Positions 1 through 6,024 of a stretch of 7,110 bases of DNA are shown piece by piece. This stretch comes from Coprothermobacterota bacterium (GTDB lineage Bacteria; Caldisericota; JANLFM01). Where the stretch lies: contig JAPLHX010000285.1 in NCBI GenBank assembly GCA_026389415.1, positions 1 to 7,110 on the forward strand. The letters run 5' to 3'. The position numbers and the translations under genes were made by a program. Within the stretch, counting starts at the first letter, position 1. Each line of letters opens with the position of its first letter. A model generated the notes under the pieces. It saw only the letters and a program-made list of their open reading frames with translations, made no database searches and had not been told where the DNA came from.

Positions 1-198
1 TTGAGCTTCCCCTACCGAACCGTGGTTGTCTTACGGTATTTGGAGGGATACAGCCAGAAGGAGATCGCTCGGATTCTAAATCTACCATTGGGAACAGTGA
101 AATCACGGATCAACGGAGCTTTAAGGAAACTGCGAGAACGACTACGCCTGCAGGGTGTTTCCGAGATCCGCGAGGGAGGTGAATTTCTTGGATTGTAG
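1..198 (+). CDS. ECF-type RNA polymerase sigma factor, C-terminal part (region 4)
   Basis: This is the last 65 codons of a sigma-70 family factor; the gene begins before the window. It starts with a run matching the usual L-P-x-P-Y-R opening of region 4.2 (here LSFPYR). A helix-turn-helix follows at about residues 17-40 (YSQKEIARILNLPLGTVKSR), then a basic helix (ALRKLRERL). This domain recognises the -35 element. The TTG at position 1 is probably an internal leucine codon and not the start, because regions 2 and 3 are missing. The immediate overlap with a zinc-finger anti-sigma gene makes an ECF (group 4) factor of the SigW/RpoE kind the best reading. The stop is TAG at 196-198. The family call is secure; the regulon is unknown. 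Confidence 0.9.
   Translation: MSFPYRTVVVLRYLEGYSQKEIARILNLPLGTVKSRINGALRKLRERLRLQGVSEIREGGEFLGL
174..181 (+). promoter_or_regulatory. Ribosome binding site deciding the anti-sigma start
   Basis: GGGAGGTG lies six bases before the TTG at 188 and inside the end of the sigma gene. It favours TTG 188 over two in-frame upstream GTG codons: the one at 155 has no comparable SD, and the one at 179 lies inside the SD itself. Confidence 0.65.
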
Positions 199-616
199 GA
201 ACGCGCGTCGGCAGTTTGACTCTTTCCTGCTGGGCGAGCTGGGGAACGAGCGGAAAGCGGAGTTGGAATCGCACCTGCAGAAGTGCACTTCCTGCCAAGG
301 CCAATGGCAAGAGTTTCGACAATTCATCTGGTTGGTACAGGGGAGTCTCCGCATGATTCCTCCTCCCAAGGCGATGGCTCGCGTTTCACTGGTTGCAGTG
401 TCCCGGCCGAGGAATCGCGTGGTTCGGGTGTTGGCAATGGCGACTGCCGGCGTCCTATTATTGGTTTTTACCGCCCTCCCATTGCGACTGACACCGATGC
501 CTGGTCCGCTTCAAGCTTCATCCGGCATCCCATCCCGCTCTGTGGTAACATTAACCAACGGTCCATCGGTCTCCCCGGTGCAAACCCAGGGGAGCTGGTA
601 TATTGCCTTTCGTTAA
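188..616 (+). CDS. Anti-sigma factor with N-terminal zinc finger (zf-HC2/RsiW-like), single-pass membrane protein
   Basis: The predicted protein has 142 residues and starts at TTG 188. The N-terminal domain shows Cys3 and H29-x3-C33-x2-C36, the zinc-binding pattern of ZAS anti-sigma domains, which bind and sequester the partner ECF sigma factor in the cytoplasm. A hydrophobic stretch at about residues 81-99 (VLAMATAGVLLLVFTALPL) is a single membrane span preceded by basic residues, so the N-terminus should be inside. The remaining 40 or so residues are a short, Ser/Thr/Pro-rich outer tail with no recognisable sensor domain. The gene overlaps the sigma gene by 11 bases, implying translational coupling and a balanced ratio. 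Release of the sigma factor by regulated proteolysis is typical of RsiW-like proteins but is inferred here. A longer form from GTG 155 (153 residues) is possible. Confidence 0.85.
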   Translation: MDCRNARRQFDSFLLGELGNERKAELESHLQKCTSCQGQWQEFRQFIWLVQGSLRMIPPPKAMARVSLVAVSRPRNRVVRVLAMATAGVLLLVFTALPLRLTPMPGPLQASSGIPSRSVVTLTNGPSVSPVQTQGSWYIAFR

Positions 617-656
617 TCCGATAAGGAGGTGATGAGGGAAAAGAGGGAAAACGCAG

Positions 657-684
657 TTGGAGGGTTCTTCAGCAGTAGGATAAT
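657..684 (+). promoter_or_regulatory. Candidate housekeeping-type promoter for the transporter operon
   Basis: TTGGAG at 657-662 is a weak -35 (three of six consensus bases) and GATAAT at 679-684 is a good -10 (five of six), separated by 16 bases. Transcription would begin near 691, leaving a leader of about 30 bases before the binding-protein ATG. It sits in the only long gap between the sigma/anti-sigma pair and the transporter genes, where a promoter is expected. The weak -35 would be consistent with activator dependence. This was judged by eye, and other placements are possible. Confidence 0.35.
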
Positions 685-695
685 CTCAGTAGTAG
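669..695 (+). repeat. Imperfect 10-base direct repeat around the candidate -10
   Basis: TCAGCAGTAG (669-678) and TCAGTAGTAG (686-695) differ at one base and are 17 bases apart start to start, flanking GATAAT. A repeat in this position could be a regulator site, but the period is not a whole number of helical turns and the copies are short, so chance is quite possible. Confidence 0.3.
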
Positions 696-722
696 AGTAA
701 CTAAAAACAAGGAGGATTATAA

Positions 723-2969
723 ATGAAGAAGTTTATCGTAGTGAGCGTTGCGGCTTTGTTGCTCCTGACCTTGGCGTATGTGCCGGGCGTTGGGGCGGCC
801 CAGCTCTCCGACATTGCCGGCAATCAATTCGAGAAACAGATCACCAAGCTGGTCGAAGCCGGCGTAATTGCCGGTTTCCCGGATGGCACCTTCAAACCGG
901 ACCAGGAAGTCACCCGGGCCCAGTTTGCCAAGCTGATTTCCGTGGCCTTTGCCTTGCCGACCACGGGCGTCACTGCATCCACTTTCTCTGATGTTCCCGC
1001 CGACCACTGGGCGCTCGGCTTCATCGAAGCGGCCGTGGTCAAAGGCTGGATCAAGGGCTACCCGGATGGGACTTTCGGTCCGGAAAAAAACATCACCCGC
1101 GAAGAGATGGCAACCCTGATGGTCCGCGTCCTGGGCCGTGAACAAGAAGGCACCAAGTACACGGAAGCCTTCGTTATGGCCAACGACTGTGCCAAGGTTG
1201 CCGATTGGGCTTTCGGCGCCGTGACTTTGGCCTATCACAACGATATCCAGGTCCTGACCTACCACGCCGGCCGGATGATCGATCCCCAGACGCCCGCCAC
1301 CCGTGCCGAAACCGCCAACGCGGTCTACATGGGCATGAAACCCCCGGCGCAGGGCGGACAGTTGATCGTCGGCATGGCGCAGGAACCATCCAAGATGTAT
1401 CCCTACCAAAACAACATGGCCGCCAAGTCCCAAGTCTTAAATTGCACCCTCGACGGCTGGATCGGTGTCGCTCCTGAGGGCACCGGCGTCACCCAGAAGG
1501 GCGTCTATTATCCGATCTTCGCCCAGGAAGTCCCCTCCGTGGAAAACGGTCTGGTCAAGTTTGGCGAGGACGGCTCGATGGATATGACCTGGCACTTGCG
1601 CAAGACTCCGGTCTACTGGTCGGATGGCGTGCAGGTCACGCTCGACGACAGCATTTTTAGCCACGAAGTGCTGCTCAATAATGCGATTCCAGCGGACTCC
1701 CGCGATCCGGAAGACGTAGTGACCACCATCGAGAAGCTCGATGAGAACACGTTGCACGTAGTCTATAGTACGGAAAAGTCTGCCGCCCTCTACGGTCCCG
1801 CCTTTTCCCTGGCCAAGCACAAATACGGCGACATGGTGGCCAGCAACCCCGAGGGTTTCTTCCGCTCCGACGTCAACCAATACCCCTTGGGCCACGGCGC
1901 CTACAAGATTGATTCCTGGACCGTGGGATCCTCCATGACGCTGACTGCTCGTGAGGACTATCACTTCGGGCCGCCCAACCTCAAGTCTATCGTGTGGTTG
2001 TTCATCCCCGACGCTTCCACCATCTACGCCCGCGTCGCCTCCGGCGATCTGGACCTGACTATCCCCGGCATCGGCGTGGCCACCACCACCGCCATCGATA
2101 ACCTAAACAGCGTTGACGGCGTCGTTTACGAGATTCACCCCTCCACCTACGTCGAGCACATGGAGTTCAACGTCTTGAACTACGATCGGGTGGCTCACCC
2201 GATCTTCTCCGATGCCAACGTGCGCAAGGCTTTGTCCTATGCTGTAAACCGTGAGCAAGCCTCCACCGAGCTTTACAAGGGCTACGAACCGCCGGCGTAC
2301 TCCATGATTCCCCCCGCCGTGGCGGTCTGCTTCGCTACCAAGGAAGAGATCGGACTCGACCTGATCCCCACCTACGATCCTGCCAAAGCCAGCGCTTTGT
2401 TGGATCAGGCCGGCTGGATGATGGCGTCCGATGGTTTGCGCTACAAAGACGGCAAGAGACTGGAATTCCAGCTCTCCACCACCAACCGCACCGACCGCCA
2501 GCAAATGTGCGCCATCTGGCAGAAGAACTTCGCCGACATCGGTGCCCAATGTAACCTGGACTTTAAGCCGGGCGCATCCTTCTTCACCGACACCTGGGCG
2601 GGCATGAAGCGCGGCTACCCTGACATGGTCGAATTTGCCTGGGGTTCCACCGATCCCCGCTACCCGGTGACCGACGTCTTACGCGGCGACCGCGTGGCCT
2701 TCCCCGAAAGCCCGCAGGGGCAGAACTACAGCGGTTGGCAGAATGCCGAATACGACAAGCAGGCCCAGATTATCCAGGATACCTTTGACGTGGCCAAGGC
2801 CAAGGAAGCCGCCATCAAGTCCCAGCAGATCTTATTGACCGACATGCCGGTGATCCCGTTGGTGTTCACCGCCGATGCGGCTCTGTACAAAGTCGCCCTC
2901 CAGGGCATCAAGGACCCCAACTGGTCCTCCATCACTTGGAACGTGGGCGAATGGTATTGGGAGCGCTAG
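723..2969 (+). CDS. SLH-domain-anchored ABC transporter substrate-binding protein (SBP family 5)
   Basis: This is the extracellular capture protein of the importer, 748 residues against roughly 500-600 for ordinary family 5 binding proteins. A signal peptide (MKK, then a hydrophobic core to about residue 20) likely ends at VGA or GAA, residues 25-26. There is no lipobox cysteine. SLH repeat 1 spans about 29-75 (GFPDGTFKP, then TRAQ 64-67). SLH repeat 2 spans about 88-138 (FSDVPADHW, GYPDGTFGP, TREE 125-128). A degenerate repeat 3 spans about 149-205 and keeps TRAE (193-196) but lacks the GYPDGTF loop. The binding domain runs from about 212 to the end, with the family hallmark at about 290-315 (TWHLRKTPVYWSDG, then VTLDD), and FSDANVRKALSYAVNRE near 495-511. 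ATG 723 has AAGGAGG at 709-715, seven bases upstream. SLH repeats bind secondary cell-wall polymer (or, in some diderms, tether the outer membrane), so they probably replace the lipid anchor. The ligand is unknown. Confidence 0.93.
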   Translation: MKKFIVVSVAALLLLTLAYVPGVGAAQLSDIAGNQFEKQITKLVEAGVIAGFPDGTFKPDQEVTRAQFAKLISVAFALPTTGVTASTFSDVPADHWALGFIEAAVVKGWIKGYPDGTFGPEKNITREEMATLMVRVLGREQEGTKYTEAFVMANDCAKVADWAFGAVTLAYHNDIQVLTYHAGRMIDPQTPATRAETANAVYMGMKPPAQGGQLIVGMAQEPSKMYPYQNNMAAKSQVLNCTLDGWIGVAPEGTGVTQKGVYYPIFAQEVPSVENGLVKFGEDGSMDMTWHLRKTPVYWSDGVQVTLDDSIFSHEVLLNNAIPADSRDPEDVVTTIEKLDENTLHVVYSTEKSAALYGPAFSLAKHKYGDMVASNPEGFFRSDVNQYPLGHGAYKIDSWTVGSSMTLTAREDYHFGPPNLKSIVWLFIPDASTIYARVASGDLDLTIPGIGVATTTAIDNLNSVDGVVYEIHPSTYVEHMEFNVLNYDRVAHPIFSDANVRKALSYAVNREQASTELYKGYEPPAYSMIPPAVAVCFATKEEIGLDLIPTYDPAKASALLDQAGWMMASDGLRYKDGKRLEFQLSTTNRTDRQQMCAIWQKNFADIGAQCNLDFKPGASFFTDTWAGMKRGYPDMVEFAWGSTDPRYPVTDVLRGDRVAFPESPQGQNYSGWQNAEYDKQAQIIQDTFDVAKAKEAAIKSQQILLTDMPVIPLVFTADAALYKVALQGIKDPNWSSITWNVGEWYWER

Positions 2970-2997
2970 GGATCATCTAGCACTGCCTCGGTTTTTG

Positions 2998-3025
2998 CGC
3001 GGTAGCCCTGCAAGGGGCTACCGCG
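2998..3025 (+). other. Intergenic hairpin between binding-protein and permease genes
   Basis: CGCGGTAGCCC (2998-3008) and GGGCTACCGCG (3015-3025) form a perfect 11-bp stem with a six-base loop. It starts 28 bases after the binding-protein stop and ends before the permease ribosome binding site. No T-tract follows on either strand, so it is not a standard intrinsic terminator. Hairpins at this point in binding-protein-dependent transporter operons commonly protect the upstream message from 3' decay, giving more binding protein than permease; that role is inferred here. Partial termination is an alternative. Confidence 0.7.
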
Positions 3026-3053
3026 ATTCCAAGAAAGGAGAAAACGGAACAGG

Positions 3054-4055
3054 ATGTTTACATTTATTATGCGGCGATTTCTGCAGATGATCCCGATCCT
3101 GATCCTGATCTCAATCCTGGCATTCCTGCTGCTGCGTCTTTCGGGTCCCGATCCGGCGGAATACATGATCATGGCCAACCCGCGCATCAAACCAGAAGAC
3201 ATCTTGCGCGAAAAACAGCGATTGGGGCTGGTGGACGCCAACGGCAAGGCGGTGCCGTTGTTCATCCAATACTTCTACTGGGCGAAGGGGATCCTGCAGG
3301 GGGAGTGGGGTTGGTCGCGGATCTGGCCCAACGTGACGGCCTTCCAGGCGATCATGCTGTTTTTGCCCAACTCCCTGATTCTGATGGGGCTGGCACTTTT
3401 AATTGCGATCCTGGTGGCCGTGCCGATCGGCATCTATTCGGCCTTAAAGCAATACTCAGCGTTCGATTACATCTTCACGACCGGTACCTTCTTGGGGATG
3501 TCCCTGCCCACTTTCTGGCTGGCGCTGATGGCGATCATCGTGTTTCATCTGCTTCCCGCGCGATTGTTCGGCGCACCATGGTTTCCCGCCGGAGATCTGG
3601 CTTCGTTCGGCAAACCCTATGCCGGCGTTTGGTGGGACCGACTTTGGCATCTCGTACTACCAGTGGCGGTGTTGAGCATCTATAGTATGGCCGGATGGAC
3701 CCGCTACATGCGCAGCTCGATGCTGGAAGTGATCCGGGCGGATTACGTCCGCACGGCCCGTGCCAAGGGAGTGCCGGAACGGCGGGTAATCTACAAGCAT
3801 GCCCTGCGCAATGCCTTGATCCCGATGGTCACGATCCTGACCCTCTCGATTCCGGGGCTGTTCGGCGGGGCGCTAATCACGGAGACGGTCTTCGCTTATC
3901 CCGGCGTGGGGCGAATGCTCTACCAGGCGGTGCTTGGCAAGGACTACGCGGTGGCCATGGCCGATATTTTGTTCCTGGCCCTGCTGACGGTGCTCTTCAA
4001 CCTGGTGGCGGACGTGCTCTACGCGATTGTAGATCCACGCATCCGCTACAACTAG
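3054..4055 (+). CDS. dppB: ABC transporter permease, DppB/OppB type
   Basis: This 333-residue inner-membrane protein is one half of the translocation channel. It begins with the typical basic start and first span (MRRFLQMIP, hydrophobic to about residue 28). Further spans lie at about 103-128, 139-166, 197-214, 252-276 and 303-325. The cytoplasmic EAA loop that docks on the ATPases is clear at about 226-246 (RADYVRTARAKGVPERRV) and is followed by HALRNALIP. The C-terminus ends in VDPRIRYN, usual for the family, and the length is normal. ATG 3054 is preceded by AAAGGAG at 3034-3040, a rather long 13-base spacing, but no better in-frame start exists and the N-terminus aligns with the family. 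The name rests on family type, so the substrate could be peptides, nickel or sugars. Confidence 0.93.
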   Translation: MFTFIMRRFLQMIPILILISILAFLLLRLSGPDPAEYMIMANPRIKPEDILREKQRLGLVDANGKAVPLFIQYFYWAKGILQGEWGWSRIWPNVTAFQAIMLFLPNSLILMGLALLIAILVAVPIGIYSALKQYSAFDYIFTTGTFLGMSLPTFWLALMAIIVFHLLPARLFGAPWFPAGDLASFGKPYAGVWWDRLWHLVLPVAVLSIYSMAGWTRYMRSSMLEVIRADYVRTARAKGVPERRVIYKHALRNALIPMVTILTLSIPGLFGGALITETVFAYPGVGRMLYQAVLGKDYAVAMADILFLALLTVLFNLVADVLYAIVDPRIRYN

Positions 4056-4070
4056 AAAAGGAGGCGGCGA

Positions 4071-4979
4071 ATGGCACTGGATTCGATTTTCTCAGTCGAA
4101 CTGGCACCTTCCTTCTCGTACTGGCAGATGGTTTGGACTCGCTTCCGCAAGCACAGGCTGGCGATGTTCGGCGCGAGCGTGATCATCATCATGATCCTGC
4201 TCTGCTTCGTGGCAGCACCGATCATCACTGCCACCACCGGTTACCACTACACCAGCATGGACCTGCCGAACCGCTACGCCCTCCCCTCCGGCGCCCACTG
4301 GTTCGGCACCGACGACATGGGGCGGGATGTCCTCACCATGATCTTGTACGGCGGCCAGGTCTCGATCGAAGTCGGGCTGATCTCGGCCTTGGCCGCGGTT
4401 CTGATCGGTTCGTTGGTGGGCGTTGTCTCCGGCTATTTTGGCGGGTGGATCGACGAAGCGCTGATGCGTTTTACCGACGTGATGATGTCGCTGCCCTACC
4501 TGCCGCTCTACCTGGTGCTGGCGATGGCCTTCGGCCCCGGCTTCTGGACTTTGATCGGCATCTTCGTTGGGTTCGGCTGGATGGGGGACGCAAGACTGGT
4601 GCGGGGCGTGGTGCTCTCGCTGAAGAACATGGAGTTCGTCGAGGCGGCGAAGGCGATCGGCGCTTCCCCTTGGCGGATCATGCTCAAGCACCTGCTGATC
4701 AATTCGATGGCGGTGATCATCGTCTCCACCACCCTGCTGATCGGCGGCAACATCGTGGGCGAGGCCGCCCTCAGTTTTCTCGGCCTGGGGATCCAACCGC
4801 CGCAGCCGTCCTGGGGAAACGTCCTGCAGACCGCGTCGGGGTACATCTTTGCCCCCGGCAATGGCCCCTGGCTGATCTTCTACCCGGGCTTCTTCCTCTT
4901 CCTGACCGTGTTGTCCTTCAACTTCATGGGGGACGGCCTGCGCGATGCGCTTGACCCCAGGCTGAAAGGATATCGATAG
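4071..4979 (+). CDS. dppC: ABC transporter permease, DppC/OppC type
   Basis: This 302-residue permease is the partner of the preceding one. The N-terminal OppC_N segment is at about 17-55 (FRKHRLAMFG, then the first membrane span). The hallmark HWFGTDDMGRDV at 76-87 follows, with LYGGQVSIEVGL just after. The EAA loop lies at about 188-212 (EFVEAAKAIGASPWRIM, then KHLLINS), and the protein ends with the family's typical FMGDGLRDALDPRLKG. ATG 4071 has AAAAGGAGG (4056-4064) six bases upstream, beginning within the stop codon of the previous gene, so the two permeases are tightly linked and probably made in equal amounts. Nothing is truncated or missing. Confidence 0.94.
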   Translation: MALDSIFSVELAPSFSYWQMVWTRFRKHRLAMFGASVIIIMILLCFVAAPIITATTGYHYTSMDLPNRYALPSGAHWFGTDDMGRDVLTMILYGGQVSIEVGLISALAAVLIGSLVGVVSGYFGGWIDEALMRFTDVMMSLPYLPLYLVLAMAFGPGFWTLIGIFVGFGWMGDARLVRGVVLSLKNMEFVEAAKAIGASPWRIMLKHLLINSMAVIIVSTTLLIGGNIVGEAALSFLGLGIQPPQPSWGNVLQTASGYIFAPGNGPWLIFYPGFFLFLTVLSFNFMGDGLRDALDPRLKGYR

Positions 4980-5016
4980 CGTCCATCGAAGGTCATCATG
5001 ATTGCATTCTATCCAT

Positions 5017-5023
5017 GAGGTGA
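5017..5023 (+). promoter_or_regulatory. Ribosome binding site deciding the first ATPase start
   Basis: GAGGTGA lies five bases before GTG 5029. This supports GTG 5029 over the in-frame TTG 5002 and GTG 5020, neither of which has an SD, and it gives an N-terminus (MNEQVLLEINNLKTYF) that matches the family. Confidence 0.7.
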
Positions 5024-5028
5024 ATCGT

Positions 5029-6024
5029 GTGAACGAGCAAGTATTGCTGGAAATAAACAATTTAAAGACCTACTTCTATACGGACGAAGGAGTCGTGCCG
5101 GCAGTCGATGATGTAAGTTATCGGATCTTGTCCGGCGAAACTATGGGTTTAGTCGGAGAATCCGCTTGCGGAAAGAGTGTCACCTCACTTTCGATCATGC
5201 AACTGATCCAGATCCCGCCAGGCAAGATCGTCTCAGGAGAGATTTTCTTCAAGGGTGAGAATCTTTTGAAGAAAACAGCCAATGAGATGCGCAAAATTCG
5301 CGGCGCGGAGATTTCGATGATCTTTCAGGAGCCGATGACGTCGCTCAACCCCGTCTTCACGGTGGGGAACCAGATCAGCGAAGCGATCACGCTCCACCAG
5401 GGGGTTTCCCAGCGGGAAGCGGAGAAGAAGACGGTGGAAATGCTGGAACTGGTCGGGATCCCCTCTCCCGAGAGGCGAGTGAAAGAGTTCCCCCACCAGA
5501 TGTCCGGCGGAATGCGTCAACGGGTGATGATTGCGATGGCTCTCTCCTGCAATCCGGACCTTCTAATTGCCGATGAGCCCACCACCGCACTGGATGTGAC
5601 CATCCAAGCGCAAATCCTGGAGCTGATGAAATCGTTAAAGGAAAAACTGGGGATGGCCATCTTGTTGGTCACGCACAATTTAGCTGTCGTAGCGGAGATG
5701 GCGGATCACATCGCGGTGATGTATGCCGGCAAGATCGTGGAATACTCCATCTCGCGCGAAGTCTTCAAGAATCCGCGTCATCCCTATACCGGTGGTTTAT
5801 TGATCTCGATTCCCCGGTTGGATGTTCCTCGCACGGCAGAACCTCTGCCTACAATTCCGGGTGTGGTGCCCAGTCCTTACAACATGCCCAAAGGGTGCCC
5901 CTTCAATCCCCGCTGCGCCTACGCCCAGGAAAACTGCGTGCAGGAGTTGCCGCCGCTGGAAGAGCTCACTCCGGGTCATCAGGTGCGTTGCTTCTATCCT
6001 TTGCCGCTGGGAGGAGTCTTCTAA
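5029..6024 (+). CDS. dppD: ABC transporter ATP-binding protein, DppD/OppD type
   Basis: This 331-residue cytoplasmic ATPase powers uptake together with the next gene product. Motifs in order: Walker A GESACGKS at 43-50; Q-loop Q100 in MIFQEPMTSLNP; signature MSGGMRQR at 158-165; Walker B LLIADE at 178-183 with D-loop TALD; switch His216 in VTHNLAVV. The usual family forms are GESGCGKS and THDLGVV, so the Walker A Ala46 and the Asn217 after the switch His are mild variants, both compatible with activity. The C-terminal oligopeptide/dipeptide domain carries four cysteines at 290, 296, 303 and 321 (C-x5-C-x6-C-x17-C), a pattern common to this subfamily and reported to hold an iron-sulfur cluster in at least one member, as I recall. 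The gene starts 49 bases after dppC. Confidence 0.94.
   Translation: MNEQVLLEINNLKTYFYTDEGVVPAVDDVSYRILSGETMGLVGESACGKSVTSLSIMQLIQIPPGKIVSGEIFFKGENLLKKTANEMRKIRGAEISMIFQEPMTSLNPVFTVGNQISEAITLHQGVSQREAEKKTVEMLELVGIPSPERRVKEFPHQMSGGMRQRVMIAMALSCNPDLLIADEPTTALDVTIQAQILELMKSLKEKLGMAILLVTHNLAVVAEMADHIAVMYAGKIVEYSISREVFKNPRHPYTGGLLISIPRLDVPRTAEPLPTIPGVVPSPYNMPKGCPFNPRCAYAQENCVQELPPLEELTPGHQVRCFYPLPLGGVF

Larger units (their letters stand above)
623..700 (+). other. Full-length SD-like sequence with a 22-codon mini-ORF (doubtful)
   Basis: AAGGAGGTGAT at 623-633 is complementary over 11 bases to the usual 3' end of bacterial 16S rRNA, yet no real gene starts at normal spacing. The only nearby start is ATG 632, two bases after GGAGG and overlapping the SD-like run. 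It opens a 22-codon frame (begins MREKRENAVGG, ends TAA 698-700) that stops 22 bases before the binding-protein gene. The frame is rich in charged residues and resembles no family known to me. It could be a leader peptide, the decayed start of a lost gene, or a chance polypurine run. Spacing of two bases argues against efficient translation. Confidence 0.2.

Noticed and set aside
617..722. ECF-type promoter (GGAAC / CGTC-like) before the binding-protein gene
   Set aside because: I looked for a GGAAC-like -35 with a CGT-type -10 and found no pair at suitable spacing, so control by the neighbouring sigma factor is not supported by a site.
717..1964. Minus-strand frames of 238 and 175 codons opposite the binding-protein gene
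   Set aside because: Both are opposite a strongly supported coding frame, show Gly/His/Val-rich shadow composition and have no convincing ribosome sites.
2998..3025. Hairpin as a rho-independent terminator
   Set aside because: No run of T follows the stem on the + strand, and A residues follow it on the minus strand. The downstream permease genes also need readthrough to be expressed with the binding protein.
3695..4954. A 419-codon + strand frame overlapping both permease genes
   Set aside because: It is out of frame with two well-supported permeases and has a low-complexity Arg/Gly/Asp-rich translation without domains, so it is a codon-bias shadow.
4973..4989. Short inverted repeat TCGAT/ATCGA at the end of dppC
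   Set aside because: The stem is five base pairs with a seven-base loop and no T-tract, and it overlaps the dppC stop; too weak to call.
4092..5060. Long open frame (322 codons) on the minus strand
   Set aside because: It lies opposite the permease gene dppC, is rich in His, Gln, Asp and Arg as expected for the reverse of a GC-rich membrane-protein gene, has no recognisable motif, and the + strand frame is a clear family match.
5895..6023. Upstream extension of the second ATPase gene to an earlier start
   Set aside because: The extension would lie entirely within the dppD coding end. The ATG at 6024 has a good SD at seven bases and gives the expected family length.
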